From Ophiosphaerella korrae (taxonomy: Eukaryota; Ascomycota; Dothideomycetes; Pleosporales; Phaeosphaeriaceae): DNA of 17,563 nt. The notes under the pieces were generated by a model. That model was not told the origin of the DNA and ran no database searches. It worked only from the letters and a program-made list of their open reading frames with translations. Numbering within the stretch: position 1 is the first letter of the stretch; every line of letters starts with the position of its first letter. Shown one piece after another: positions 1-8,118 of this stretch. The stretch spans positions 1-17,563 of the forward strand of contig JALNQF010000662.1 in the NCBI GenBank assembly GCA_028456385.1, written 5' to 3'. Both the position numbers and the translations under genes were made by a program.

Positions 1-151
1 TAATTTAGTTATTATAAGAAGTAAAGTATAAGTAGCGTATAGTCTAGCTAATATAATAGTAGAAAGTTTAACTAAGAGAGTAGCTAAAGTACTTATAAGT
101 AGTTATAAGTTAGATAATATAGTATAAAAGGATATTAAAAACTATATAAAT
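1..151 (+). mobile_element. Copy B, 5' fragment: end of leader and start of gag
   Basis: This stretch aligns with copy A from about position 600 to 745. The same leader and gag start are seen, for example the shared run tagtctagctaatataatag at 40-59 and 640-659. It stops abruptly at 151, where an LTR begins, and the matching gag sequence resumes after 7193. It is therefore the left piece of an older chromovirus-type retrotransposon interrupted by copy A. Position 1 corresponds to about position 600 of A, which lies 7 bases after A's 5' LTR. The 5' LTR of B should therefore end just left of the window. Differences from A include some transversions, so B and A were already distinct family members before mutation. 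Confidence 0.88.
147..151. repeat. Target-site duplication of copy A (left)
   Basis: TAAAT directly precedes the 5' LTR of copy A and recurs directly after its 3' LTR at 7189-7193. Five base pairs is the usual duplication length for Ty3/gypsy integrases. Removing A and one TAAAT rejoins B's gag collinearly with A's own gag at about 737-775. Confidence 0.9.
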
Positions 152-593
152 TATTATAGTTATAATAAGAGAAAACTAATTTAAACTAATTAGCCCCGCT
201 ATAGACAATAATAATATATACAACCTATAAGAAAATAAACTAGACTAGGAGACTAACTATAATAGAGATACGTAATAAATTCGTAATTTATAATCTTAGT
301 AAATACAAAGTATAAAGCTAAGCACGTAATAAATTCGCGATTCGCAATCTTAGTAAATATAAAGTATAAAGCTAGCTAAGAAGCCTAGGTATATAGTTAG
401 TAGAATACGTATTAATAGGATAGTATTAGTAATTTAATTCTTTAACTATAGAACGCTAATATAAGATAGTTATAAAATATCTTCTATTATTTATAGTTAT
501 TATAGATCCTAATATAAGCTTTTGTTATTACTTTATAATCTACTAACTTCTCTTAGATAGGCTCCTATAGTTAATAATAGGAGGCCTATTATA
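152..593 (+). repeat. 5' LTR of copy A
   Basis: This 442-bp repeat matches 6747-7188 end to end and 13185-13625 more distantly. It begins tattatag and ends cctattata. The usual TG...CA ends read TA...TA, which is what RIP would make of them. It holds a tandem 54-bp duplication and keeps more C and G than the other LTRs (for example gccccgc at 192-198). It should contain the promoter and polyadenylation signals, but no TATA box can be told from the TA-rich background. Confidence 0.92.
271..378 (+). repeat. Two tandem 54-bp units inside the 5' LTR
   Basis: The segment starting cgtaataaattcg at 271 is repeated starting at 325. Both units share the middle run cttagtaaata and the tail aaagtataaagctag or aaagctaag. 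The same duplication with the same 54-bp period is present in the other two + strand LTRs (from 6866 and 13304), and a 56-bp version is seen in copy C. It therefore predates these insertions. A role in transcription is possible but not shown by the sequence. Confidence 0.85.
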
Positions 594-655
594 CTTTACT
601 AATTTAGTTATTATAAGAAAGTAAAGCGTAAGAAGTATATAGTCTAGCTAATATA
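594..655 (+). other. Leader of copy A with expected primer-binding site
   Basis: About 60 bases separate the LTR from the likely gag start. A primer-binding site should lie within the first 20 bases, but the TGG that begins a normal tRNA-complementary site is not preserved. RIP turns TGG into TAA or TAG, and the run taatttagtta at 600 could be such a relic. The primer tRNA, or a self-priming mechanism as in Tf1-like elements, cannot be decided. Confidence 0.5.
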
Positions 656-1680
656 ATAGTAGAAAGTTTAACTAAAATAAGTAAAGCCCCTAAGAGTAGT
701 TATAAGTCTAATAGTACTATATAGGAAATAATTAAAGACTATATTAATAACCTAATTTCTAATAAAGAAGATATAAAGATAGTAATTAACGCCCTAGAAA
801 CGTAGAATAAAGAACTACAAGATTATACAAAATAGAATAAGGTATAGATTAAGACTATTATTAAAGGATAGAACTAGATAGAAATAATTACGTAACGCCT
901 AGAAATAAGTACAATAAAGAAACTACTAAAGATACTTATCTTTAAGAAGTTTAATAGAATAAGAGAGAAACTAAGACTCTTTATTATATTAGTATAACTC
1001 TAGATAGATATATAAGTACTATACTTTAATATAGAAGAAAAGAAAGTAATATATATTAGACTATACCTTAAAGAAGACGTAATAAGATAGTATAAACTTT
1101 ACTAGACTAACTATATAATATACTCTCTAATAACTTAGAAGGATAAAACTAGAGCTATCTTTAAAAGTTATAAATACTTTACTAAATAAATAAGAGTAGT
1201 ATTTAGAGATATAGATATTACCTAATAAGCTAAAAAAAAACTTAAAAGACTTATACAAAGTAAGAGTATTCTAGAATATATATTATAGTTTAAATAACTA
1301 TTATAAAATATAGAATAGAATAAATTAGCTCTAATATTACAATTTAAATAAAGACTAAACTCTAAGATTTAATATAAAATAATCTATATAGAGAAACTAT
1401 AAATACTAGAAGCTTTAAAATAATAGGTAATCTAAATTAATAATAATCTTTAAGAATAGAAGAAGAATAAGTATAGAGGTTATACCTAGAACTATAATAA
1501 GGAAGACTCTATAGTCTTTAATATAAATAAAGATAAAAAGAAAAAAAAAATAAAGACTTTATATACTTTAACTATAGTAAACTAAGCTACTACGTAAAGA
1601 ACTATTAATTAAAGTTAAAGAAAGATATAGTATATTATAAATATAAAAAACTAAGACACTTTATAAAAAACTATAGAAGT
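656..1680 (+). pseudogene. gag: gag of copy A (capsid and nucleocapsid), decayed
   Basis: Gag forms the particle shell and packages the RNA. The capsid part reads in the frame of position 656 to about 1550, with many TAA/TAG codons that look like former Gln and Trp codons. The segment KKFNRIREKLR (from 944) corresponds to the fungal gag motif FNGTREKLR. A Trp-to-stop within IR*YKLY (from 1082) matches the G/A-x-x-W block of the retrotransposon gag family. Two zinc knuckles follow at 1564-1605 and 1633-1674, but one frame over. The shift falls near a run of ten A at 1541-1550. The start codon is inferred: an ATA at 653 or 656 is a plausible former ATG. Upstream helices look coiled-coil-like (Lys/Glu-rich). 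Confidence 0.82.
1564..1674 (+). other. Two CCHC zinc knuckles (nucleocapsid) in copy A
   Basis: Codons 1564-1605 read YFNYSKLSYYVKNY. With Tyr at each former Cys and His (TGC/TGT and CAC/CAT to TAC/TAT), this is Cx2Cx4Hx4C. Codons 1633-1674 read YYKYKKLRHFIKNY, a second Cx2Cx4Hx4C in which the His codon (CAC, 1657-1659) survives. Both lie in the pol frame. The same pair is found in copy B at 8008-8049 and 8077-8118. Such knuckles bind the element's RNA during packaging. Confidence 0.85.
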
Positions 1681-2703
1681 AAAGACTAAAAGAAAGATAA
1701 AGAAACTTAGTTAAAAATAACTAAGAAAAAGAAAGAAGTACTATAAGTATAAGCTAAACCTTAAGAGAAAGTAGCTAAGAGTAAAAAAGTATAATACGTA
1801 ATACTCTATTAGACCTTTTATTATAATAATAACTACTATATATATCTTTCTAGTAAATAGAGAGTAGTATAGTTCTTATAAAAATAGAGATATAGAGTAG
1901 TAGTAATAAAAGAAAGTAGAATAAAAATATAGCTAAGAGAGATAGTATATATAATAGACTTACTAATAAAAGACTTAGAAGAAGAAGAGCTTTAGATTCT
2001 ATTAATCTAAGCTAAAGGACTAGTAATAGATAAAGAAACTACTATAGCTACTTCTAAAAAACTATAAAGAAGTAAGAGATAAGTTAGTATAAGAAGTATA
2101 GAGTACGCCTAGCTAATAATATATAGATATAATAGCTATATAATAATAGATATAGAAGAATAAAATAAAGAATAGAGGTTTATTTAAATATACTTAATAG
2201 TTATAAGTATAGAGGAAGCGTATAAAGACTAAAAAGAACGTAATCTTAAAAAAATAAAGTTTATACTATTTTAGGAATAGATAAAGTAATATATAGTTAT
2301 AGTAAAAAGAATACTTATATAGAGAGAATAGTAATACTTTATAAAAAAGATATAATAGATTAATAAAGCTTATATACTAAGAGTACTAGTAGTATACTAT
2401 ATCTTAATAATAAATATACTTAATAAAAGTAAGTACTAGGAAGAAGATAATAAAATAATAAACTTAGAATATCTAGTATACTTTAAAGTATTATAAATAT
2501 TATACTTAGACAAGAATTATATTATATATAAAAACCCTAAAGTAAATAACAACGTATAGCTAATATAAAGAAGAGGCTATAATTATATAAGAGTAATTAT
2601 AGTAGAAGATATCTAAAGATAAGAAATAATCTTAGAAGATAGATATATAGTAATAAGACCTAGTCTAAAACTATTTAAAAAATATATTTATAGAGGACTA
2701 TAG

Positions 2704-2745
2704 TATAAATATATAAATAATAAATATCTAAAGTATAAAGAATAT
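2704..2745 (+). other. Possible Cys/His cluster before the protease (copy A)
   Basis: Codons read YKYINNKYLKYKEY. If the Tyr codons are RIP products of Cys or His, this is Cx(C/H)x5Cx2Cx2C, a metal-binding pattern. Copy B has the same spacing from 9145 (YKYIFNKYLKYKNY, allowing one RIP change per codon). The cluster sits about 45 codons before the protease active site. The assignment rests on reading Tyr as Cys or His and is inference. Confidence 0.45.
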
Positions 2746-2883
2746 AAACTTAAAGTAGAGCTATAGCTTTAGAAAGATAGATAATTTATAAAAATACCTA
2801 AGTAAGAAAAGATAAAAAGTATAAGAGGCTTATATATTATAAAAATAGGTATATACTAAAGAAAGAAAGTATAAGTAATAATT

Positions 2884-3123
2884 AATAGTAGAGCTACGAG
2901 GAACTTTATATTAAAGAAGTTTATAGAAATATAAAGAATAAAGTATACTATAAAGAAATACTCCTAATAATTAAGTATAATTAAAGAAAAACTATTCTAG
3001 GAACCTATTAGGTTTAAAACAGTTCCCTCTATATTTAAATTAAAAGGAATAATAATTAAGAATATAGTTATAGATATAATAACAATTAATAATAAATAAG
3101 ATATAATATTAGGTATACTATAG
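2884..3123 (+). other. Aspartic protease domain of copy A
   Basis: Codons 2884-2910 read NSRATRNFI. This is the retropepsin active site DSGATGNFI with Asp changed to Asn (GAT to AAT) and both Gly codons to Arg. The second hallmark, ILG, is intact at 3106-3114 within DIILGIL. The enzyme would cleave the Gag-Pol polyprotein. With Asn replacing the catalytic Asp it would be inactive even apart from the stops. Copy B has the same site at 9325-9351. Confidence 0.88.
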
Positions 3124-3429
3124 TTATAGATAACTAACCTATATATTAATTAGAGAATAAGAAAGATTAATTACTATAGAATAGATATATTAAAAGCTAA
3201 TATAAGTACCTATAAAAGAAAATTCTTAAAAGGATATAAGAAATAGGAAGAATAGCTTATAGAACTAGAAGATTATCTTCTAAAATATTAACTATAGAAC
3301 TTAGTAATAGATCTAAAAGAAGACAAAGACGTAGAATAGAGCCTAGTCTACTAAAAAATAGAAGAAGAATCTTAGATTAAATAAGTATTTATCTAAAAAG
3401 TAATAAAAAAAAGATAAATAAGAGAGTCT

Positions 3430-4010
3430 AAATCTTTAGTAGTATATAGACTTATATTTATAGATAAAAAAGAGATAAATAATAAAAGGCTTTACGTAGA
3501 TTTTAGAAAAACTAACGTAATTATAAATAAGAACTAATACCTACTACTATAAATAGATAAGATATAAGATAGACTATAAAGAGTAAAGATCTTTACAAAG
3601 CTAGATATCTAGAACGCCTACTACTAGATTAGAATTAAGAAAAGTAATAAATAGAAGATAGTATTTAGAATATAGTATAGACTATATAAATACTTAGTTA
3701 TACTATTTAGCTTAATAAACGCACTAGTAGTATTCTAAGAAAGAATTAATATAATACTAAGAGAGTACTTAGACGTATTTATATTTATATACTTAGATAA
3801 TATCTTTATATTCTTAGAAATAGAAGAAGAATATATATAATATATATATAAAGTACTAGAGAAACTAGTAAAAAATAAGCTATATCTTAAGATAAGAAAG
3901 TGTAAATTCTATATAAAAGAAATAGATTTTTTTAGATTTATTATTTAACTAGGAAAAATTAAAATTAACTTAGAAAAGATTAGATTAATTAATAAATAGC
4001 TAACACTAAA
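3430..4010 (+). other. Reverse transcriptase domain of copy A
   Basis: Successive RT motifs are readable in one frame: YVDFRKTN at 3493, KLDI*NAYY*I around 3598 (first catalytic Asp at 3604-3606), then FSLINALVVF*ERIN, the LTNAPATFQERIN block. The catalytic box reads YLDN at 3790-3801, where YLDD is expected. The fingers and thumb follow with KCKFYIKEIDFFRFII, the usual KCEFH..E..FLGFII. Order and spacing are those of Ty3/gypsy elements. Confidence 0.92.
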
Positions 4011-4129
4011 GAACTTAAAAGAAGTATAATAGTTTTATAGACTAGTAAACTTCTATAAAAAGTTAATAGTAAGATAGTCTAAAGAGATAGAACTAATAAC
4101 TAGGCTTATATAAAAAGATATACTATTTA

Positions 4130-4590
4130 AATAGATAAAAGAATATAAAGAAGTATTTAATAAGATTAAGAAAAAGTTTATAAAAAACTTAGTTATTAGA
4201 ATATATAACCTAGACCTACTAGTAATAGTAAAAATAGATATATCTAACTTAGTTTATAGAATAGTACTAATACAAGAAGATCTAGAGACTAAAAAAGAAT
4301 ACTTAGTTAAATACTTCTCTAAGAAAATAAAAATAGTAGAACTTAACTACCTAATCTATAATAAAGAGATACTAGTAATCTATAAAGTATTTAAGTAATA
4401 GAGAGTATACTTATAAAGAGTAAAGTATTAAATAAAAGTCTATACTAACTATAAGAATCTTATAAGATTTATAATAAATAAAGAACTATTATAGTAATAT
4501 ATAAGATAGTAGGAATTCCTATTAATATTTAATATAGAAATTATATATATAAAAGAGAAAGATAACTAATTTATAAATACCTTTAGTAGA
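4130..4590 (+). other. RNase H domain of copy A
   Basis: After the thumb, VKIDISNLVYRIVL at 4228 corresponds to the gypsy RNase H start VETDASxxAxGAVL, with the catalytic Asp at 4237-4239 intact. YFSKKIKIVELNYLIYNKEIL follows, matching the (F/Y)SKKL...ExNY...(D/N)KEIL segment that carries the catalytic Glu. This domain would degrade the RNA of the RNA:DNA hybrid. Confidence 0.85.
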
Positions 4591-4845
4591 AGACTAGACT
4601 TATAAGAAGAAGTAAGCGCTACTAGTATAGTTCTAATTAAGAATAAAGAAAGATACTTAGTCCTAAATATACCTAAGATAGCTATAATACTTAAAAGAAT
4701 AAGTAGCGAGCTAGATAAATAGATTTAGAAAATAACGTAAGAAGTATCTAAAGAAATAAAGAAACTAGAAATCTAAAAAGGATTTATATAAGCCTATAAG
4801 AGAACGTATATCCTAAGAAAAATCTAAAGAGAATTTATATAATAA

Positions 4846-5800
4846 TTCTATAAATTACTAGTATATAGATACTAAAGAATTAATAAAACTCTTAATAGGT
4901 TACTATAAGACTATTATATCCTAAAAGTAAAGTAGCTAGTAATAGAAGTATTAAGAGACTATATAGAATACTAAAAAAATAAGTATAATAGATACGTACT
5001 ATATAGGATACTATAACTAGTAAAAAGACTAAAATAACTATAGGGAGTTATTACAATAGACTTTATTATAAAGTTACCTAAGTTAAAAGACCTAATATTA
5101 AGAGTTAAGTATAATAGAATTCTTATAATAGTAGATAAACTTATAAAGTATATATACTTTAAACTATATAAAAAGAAAAGTAAGATAGAAGTTACTATAT
5201 ACTAGGTCTTAGGAACTATAATTAGCTAATATAGACTACTAGATAAAATTATTATAGATAGAGATATATAATTTATATTAAAACTATAGAGAACGATAAT
5301 AGTATAATTAGGAATTAAATATATAATATCTATAGTATACTACTTATAGATAGATAGATAATTAAAATAAATAAATTAGATAGTAGAATAATACTTAAGA
5401 TACTACCTTAACTATAACTAGAATAATTAGGTATAACTACTACCTATAGTATAGTTAGTATATAATAGCGTAAAGAATATAGTAATAAAAGTATTACTTT
5501 TCTTTATAAACTATAGATTTAAGCCTAATATATACTAAATACTAAGAAACTAGATATCTTAGTCTCTAAGAAGAGAAAACTTTACTAATAGACTTAAAAA
5601 TATATATAATTAGCTAAGATAAGACATAGAATTCCTATATAATTAAATAGCTAAGTACTATAATAAGAAATATAAAGAAGAACCTTAGTTTAGAGAGAGA
5701 GAAAAAGTATAGTTAGTATAAAAGAATATTAAAAGTAAATAACTAAGTTTAAAATTAAACTACGTTAAGATAAGACTTTATAAAATTAAGAAAGAAGTTA
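4846..5800 (+). other. Integrase of copy A (zinc-binding, core and GPY/F)
   Basis: A zinc-binding HHCC segment begins at 4846. The former His codons are at 4849, 4864 and 4870 and a CxxC pair is at 4960 and 4969, all now Tyr. The catalytic core has its first Asp at 5059-5061 (ITIDFI read as IDF), its second at 5257-5259 (IIDRD), and the third acidic residue changed to Lys (AAA, 5365-5367) in the DGQxEQxN block. In copy B this Glu is still GAA (11806-11808). A GPY/F motif, typical of many Ty3/gypsy integrases, reads RLY at 5773-5781. Confidence 0.88.
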
Positions 5801-5943
5801 CACTAGTTATATTTAAACTAAAGCTACTAAATAAGATAAAGATATACCTAATATTCTATATAGCTCTACTAGAATAAGTACTATAAAACGTAGAACTACT
5901 AGTATATAAAGTAGATACGTATAGAGAATAGAAAGAATAAAAA

Positions 5944-6092
5944 GTTAAAGAAATCTTAGTATACTAATTTTATAATAGAAGAAACTACTACTTAGTAGAA
6001 TAAATAGGTATAAATAAGAAAGGATAACTATAAGAAAAAATATAAGAACTAGAAGATAACCTTATTTACTCTAAGAAACTAAAAGAGTTCTA
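5944..6092 (+). other. Chromodomain at the C-terminus of pol (copy A)
   Basis: The frame reads VKEIL at 5944, NYYLVE* about 5983-6003 and EKI*ELEDN about 6034-6060, ending LKEF at 6079-6090. This matches the chromodomain pattern VEEIL...YLVKW.G...TWEP..N, with Trp codons now stops. In chromoviruses this domain tethers the integrase to histone marks and steers insertion to heterochromatin, in keeping with three copies clustered here. Confidence 0.82.
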
Positions 6093-6355
6093 AAATTAAA
6101 ACTCTCTAGAGTACCTTATAGTAAACTAAGAAAATTAGTACTACTAGCGCTAAATAGAGAGGCGTTAGGAACGTCTAATATAATAAGAGCTAGAGTAGCT
6201 TAGACTATATCTTTAAAGTCTATCTTAGCTTCTAAAGTATAAGACTATTTAGATAATTTAGTATTATTATAAGCCTTTATCTTATAAAGATACTTAATAT
6301 AAGAATAAAGATCTACTAGCTTATAAAGAGTTAGCTTATACTTAGCTTTAGCTTC
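6071..6355 (-). pseudogene. Candidate antisense ORF in the 3' region of copy A
   Basis: On the minus strand from 6355 down to a TAG at 6071-6073, 95 codons contain only three internal stops. The two sister minus frames contain about ten and seventeen over the same span. The copy-B counterpart (12510-12794) has exactly the same length, the same terminal stop and one internal stop, and copy C carries a recognisable version. Between copies the translation is conserved through transversions (for example KIKAYNNTKLSK and FNFRTLLVS). The last few codons overlap the antisense of the chromodomain end, which explains part of the conservation there. Upstream, 6356-6590, the same frame continues with more stops while a neighbouring frame is more open, so a frameshift or intron may be involved. 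I recognise no known protein. Many codons look like former Pro, Ser, Thr or Lys. Confidence 0.4.
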
Positions 6356-6746
6356 TATAAGCTATAATAATAGTATTTCTTAAGCTTAGTTAATAGCTTA
6401 CTCTATATAATTTAGAAAGAAAAGACTATATAGAAATTAAATACTTATACTCTATAAGAGATATACTAGATAGTATATACTTGTATTAAATATTAGCTAT
6501 AATATACTTACTATAGTATTTACTATTCTTTAAAGATATAAGATAAGTAAGCTTTAGCTAAGTATAATAGGTATAGAGAAATATCTTAACTTTATTATAA
6601 GTAATATAAGTAATAAAAAGAAGTTTATTGTAATTAGAATATAAAGATATAAAGAATAATAAAGAATTAGAAATAAATAAAGAAACTAGACTAATAACCT
6701 TAGGCTTAGGATAGAGAAATAAAAACCTATCTAGAGAGGAGAATAG
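6094..6746 (+). other. Long 3' region between pol and 3' LTR (copy A)
   Basis: About 650 bases separate the end of pol from the LTR. No env-like gene is visible on the + strand, where all frames are stop-rich. The minus strand holds the candidate antisense ORF at 6071-6355 and a second open frame at 6561-6770 that runs across the polypurine tract into the LTR. The region has the same layout in copies B (12533-13184) and C (16290-16941). Confidence 0.7.
6731..6746 (+). promoter_or_regulatory. Polypurine tract of copy A
   Basis: The purine-rich run agagaggagaa at 6733-6743, followed by tag, abuts the 3' LTR and would prime plus-strand DNA synthesis. Counterparts directly next to the LTR are at 13169-13184 in B and 16290-16306 on the minus strand in C. 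Confidence 0.8.
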
Positions 6747-7188
6747 TATTATAGTTATAATAAGAGAAAACTAATTTAAACTAATTAGCTTTACTATAGA
6801 TAATAATAATATATATAACTTATAAGAAAATAAACTAGACTAAGAGACTAACTATAATAAAGATATATAATAAATTTGTAATTTATAATCTTAGTAAATA
6901 TAAAGTATAAAGCTAAGTACGTAATAAATTTATAATTCGCGATCTTAGTAAATATAAAGTACAAAGCTAGCTAAGAAGCCTAGGTATATAGTTAGTAGAA
7001 TACGTATTATTAGGATAGTATTAGTAATTTAATCCTTTAACTATAGAACACTAATATAAGATAGTTATAAAATATTTTCTATTATTTATAGTTATTATAG
7101 ATCCTAATACAAGCTTTTGTTATTACTTTATAATCTACTAACTTTTTCTAAATAGGCTCTTATAGTTAATAATAGGAAGCCTATTATA
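6747..7188 (+). repeat. 3' LTR of copy A
   Basis: 442 bp, equal in length to the 5' LTR, with about 30 differences. Apart from one A/T difference (415 versus 7008 region), all are C/T or G/A. It has lost more C and G than the 5' LTR; for example gccccgc there reads gctttac here. The 54-bp tandem pair lies at 6866-6973. Confidence 0.92.
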
Positions 7189-7193
7189 TAAAT
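7189..7193. repeat. Target-site duplication of copy A (right)
   Basis: TAAAT directly after the 3' LTR, identical to 147-151. From 7189 onward the sequence continues gag of copy B. Confidence 0.9.
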
Positions 7194-8118
7194 AACTTAA
7201 TCTCTAAGAAAGAAGATATAAAAATAGTAATTAACGCTTTAGAAACCTAGAATAAAGAACTTTAAGAGTATATAAAATAGAATAAGGCTTAGATTAAAGC
7301 TATTATTAAAGGATAAAACTAAATAGAACTAATTATATAATACTTAGAGATAAGTTTAATAAAGAAACTACTAAAGATACTTATACTTAAAAAATTTAAT
7401 AAGATAAGAGAGAAACTAAGACCTTTTATAGCTTTAGTATAACTCTAGATAGATATATAAGTACTATACTTTAATATAGAAGAAAAAAAAGTAATATATA
7501 TTAGGATATACCTTAAAGAAGATATAATAAGATAGTTTAAACTTTACTAGATAGACTATATAATATACGCTCTAATAATATAGAAAGATAAAACTAAAGC
7601 TATTTTTAGAAGTTATAAATACTTTACTAGATAAATAAAAGTAGTATTTAAAGATATAGATATTACTTAATAAGCTAAAGAAAGACTTAAAAAGCTTACG
7701 TAGAATTAAAGTATTCTAGAATACGTATTATAGTTTAAATAACTATTATAAAATATAGAATAAAATAAATTAGCTTTAATATTACGATTTAAATAAAGAC
7801 TAAACGTAAAAATTTAATATAAGATAATTTATATAGAAAAACTACAAATACTAGAAGCTCTTAAGTATTTAGTAATGTAGATTAATAATAATCTTTAAGA
7901 ATAGAAAAAGAATAAGTATAGAGGTTATACCAAGAACTATAATAAAAGAGACTCTATAATCTTTAATACTAATAAAGATAAAAAGAAAAAAAAATAAAGA
8001 CTTTACGTACTTTAACTATAGTAAGCTAAGCTACTACGTAAAGAACTACTAATTAAAGTCTAAGAAAGATATAGTATATTATAAATATAAGAAACTAGAA
8101 TACTTTATAAAAGATTAT
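7194..8118 (+). pseudogene. gag: gag of copy B, 3' part (interrupted by copy A)
   Basis: This continues the gag begun at about 57-151. The capsid frame runs through FNKIREKLR (7395), homologous to A's FNRIREKLR at 950, with TAA/TAG codons at the same former Gln and Trp positions. Two zinc knuckles follow: YFNYSKLSYYVKNY at 8008-8049 and YYKYKKLEYFIKDY at 8077-8118, both Cx2Cx4Hx4C after allowing Cys/His to Tyr. As in A, the knuckles are out of frame with the capsid part. Here the A run (7986-7994) has nine bases rather than ten, so the two copies are shifted differently. Interruption by a 7-kb insertion near the start of gag would have silenced B before or alongside RIP. Confidence 0.82.

Larger units (their letters stand above)
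1681..6093 (+). pseudogene. pol: pol of copy A: protease, RT, RNase H, integrase, chromodomain
   Basis: The polyprotein can be followed in a single frame (codons beginning at 1681, 2884, 3499, 3796, 5059, 5944) for about 1,470 codons, with no insertion or deletion needed, despite stops every ten or so codons. An unusually long segment of about 400 codons separates the zinc knuckles from the protease and ends in a possible Cys/His cluster. Then come the protease (2884 onward), reverse transcriptase (about 3430-4010), RNase H (about 4130-4590), integrase (about 4846-5800) and chromodomain (5944-6092), the canonical Ty3/gypsy chromovirus order. Key residues are changed: protease Asp to Asn, second Asp of the RT YxDD box to Asn, integrase Glu to Lys. 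The reading frame ends at TAA 6091-6093 or shortly after, but every stop here could be a former Gln or Trp codon. Confidence 0.9.
152..7188 (+). mobile_element. Copy A: full-length Ty3/gypsy chromodomain retrotransposon, RIP-degraded
   Basis: This is a complete 7037-bp LTR retrotransposon on the + strand: 442-bp 5' LTR, short leader, gag, pol in the order protease, reverse transcriptase, RNase H, integrase, chromodomain, a roughly 650-bp 3' region, polypurine tract and 442-bp 3' LTR, flanked by TAAAT. Integrase after reverse transcriptase places it in Ty3/gypsy, and the C-terminal chromodomain suggests the chromovirus group. It is inserted in gag of copy B. Cytosines in CpA context are almost all lost and every coding region carries many TAA and TAG codons, so it cannot be autonomous. 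The two LTRs differ by about 30 bases, all but one being transitions, as expected if they were identical at insertion and then mutated by RIP. Confidence 0.93.

Noticed and set aside
271..378. Direct repeats as a CRISPR array or satellite
   Set aside because: Only two units occur per LTR, without spacers, and they are part of every LTR in the family.
594..620. A specific tRNA primer-binding site
   Set aside because: The TGG start is lost and no 18-base match to a known tRNA 3' end can be argued after RIP.
6094..6746. An env-like gene on the + strand after pol
   Set aside because: All + strand frames are dense in stops, and no signal peptide or membrane segments can be followed consistently in A and B.
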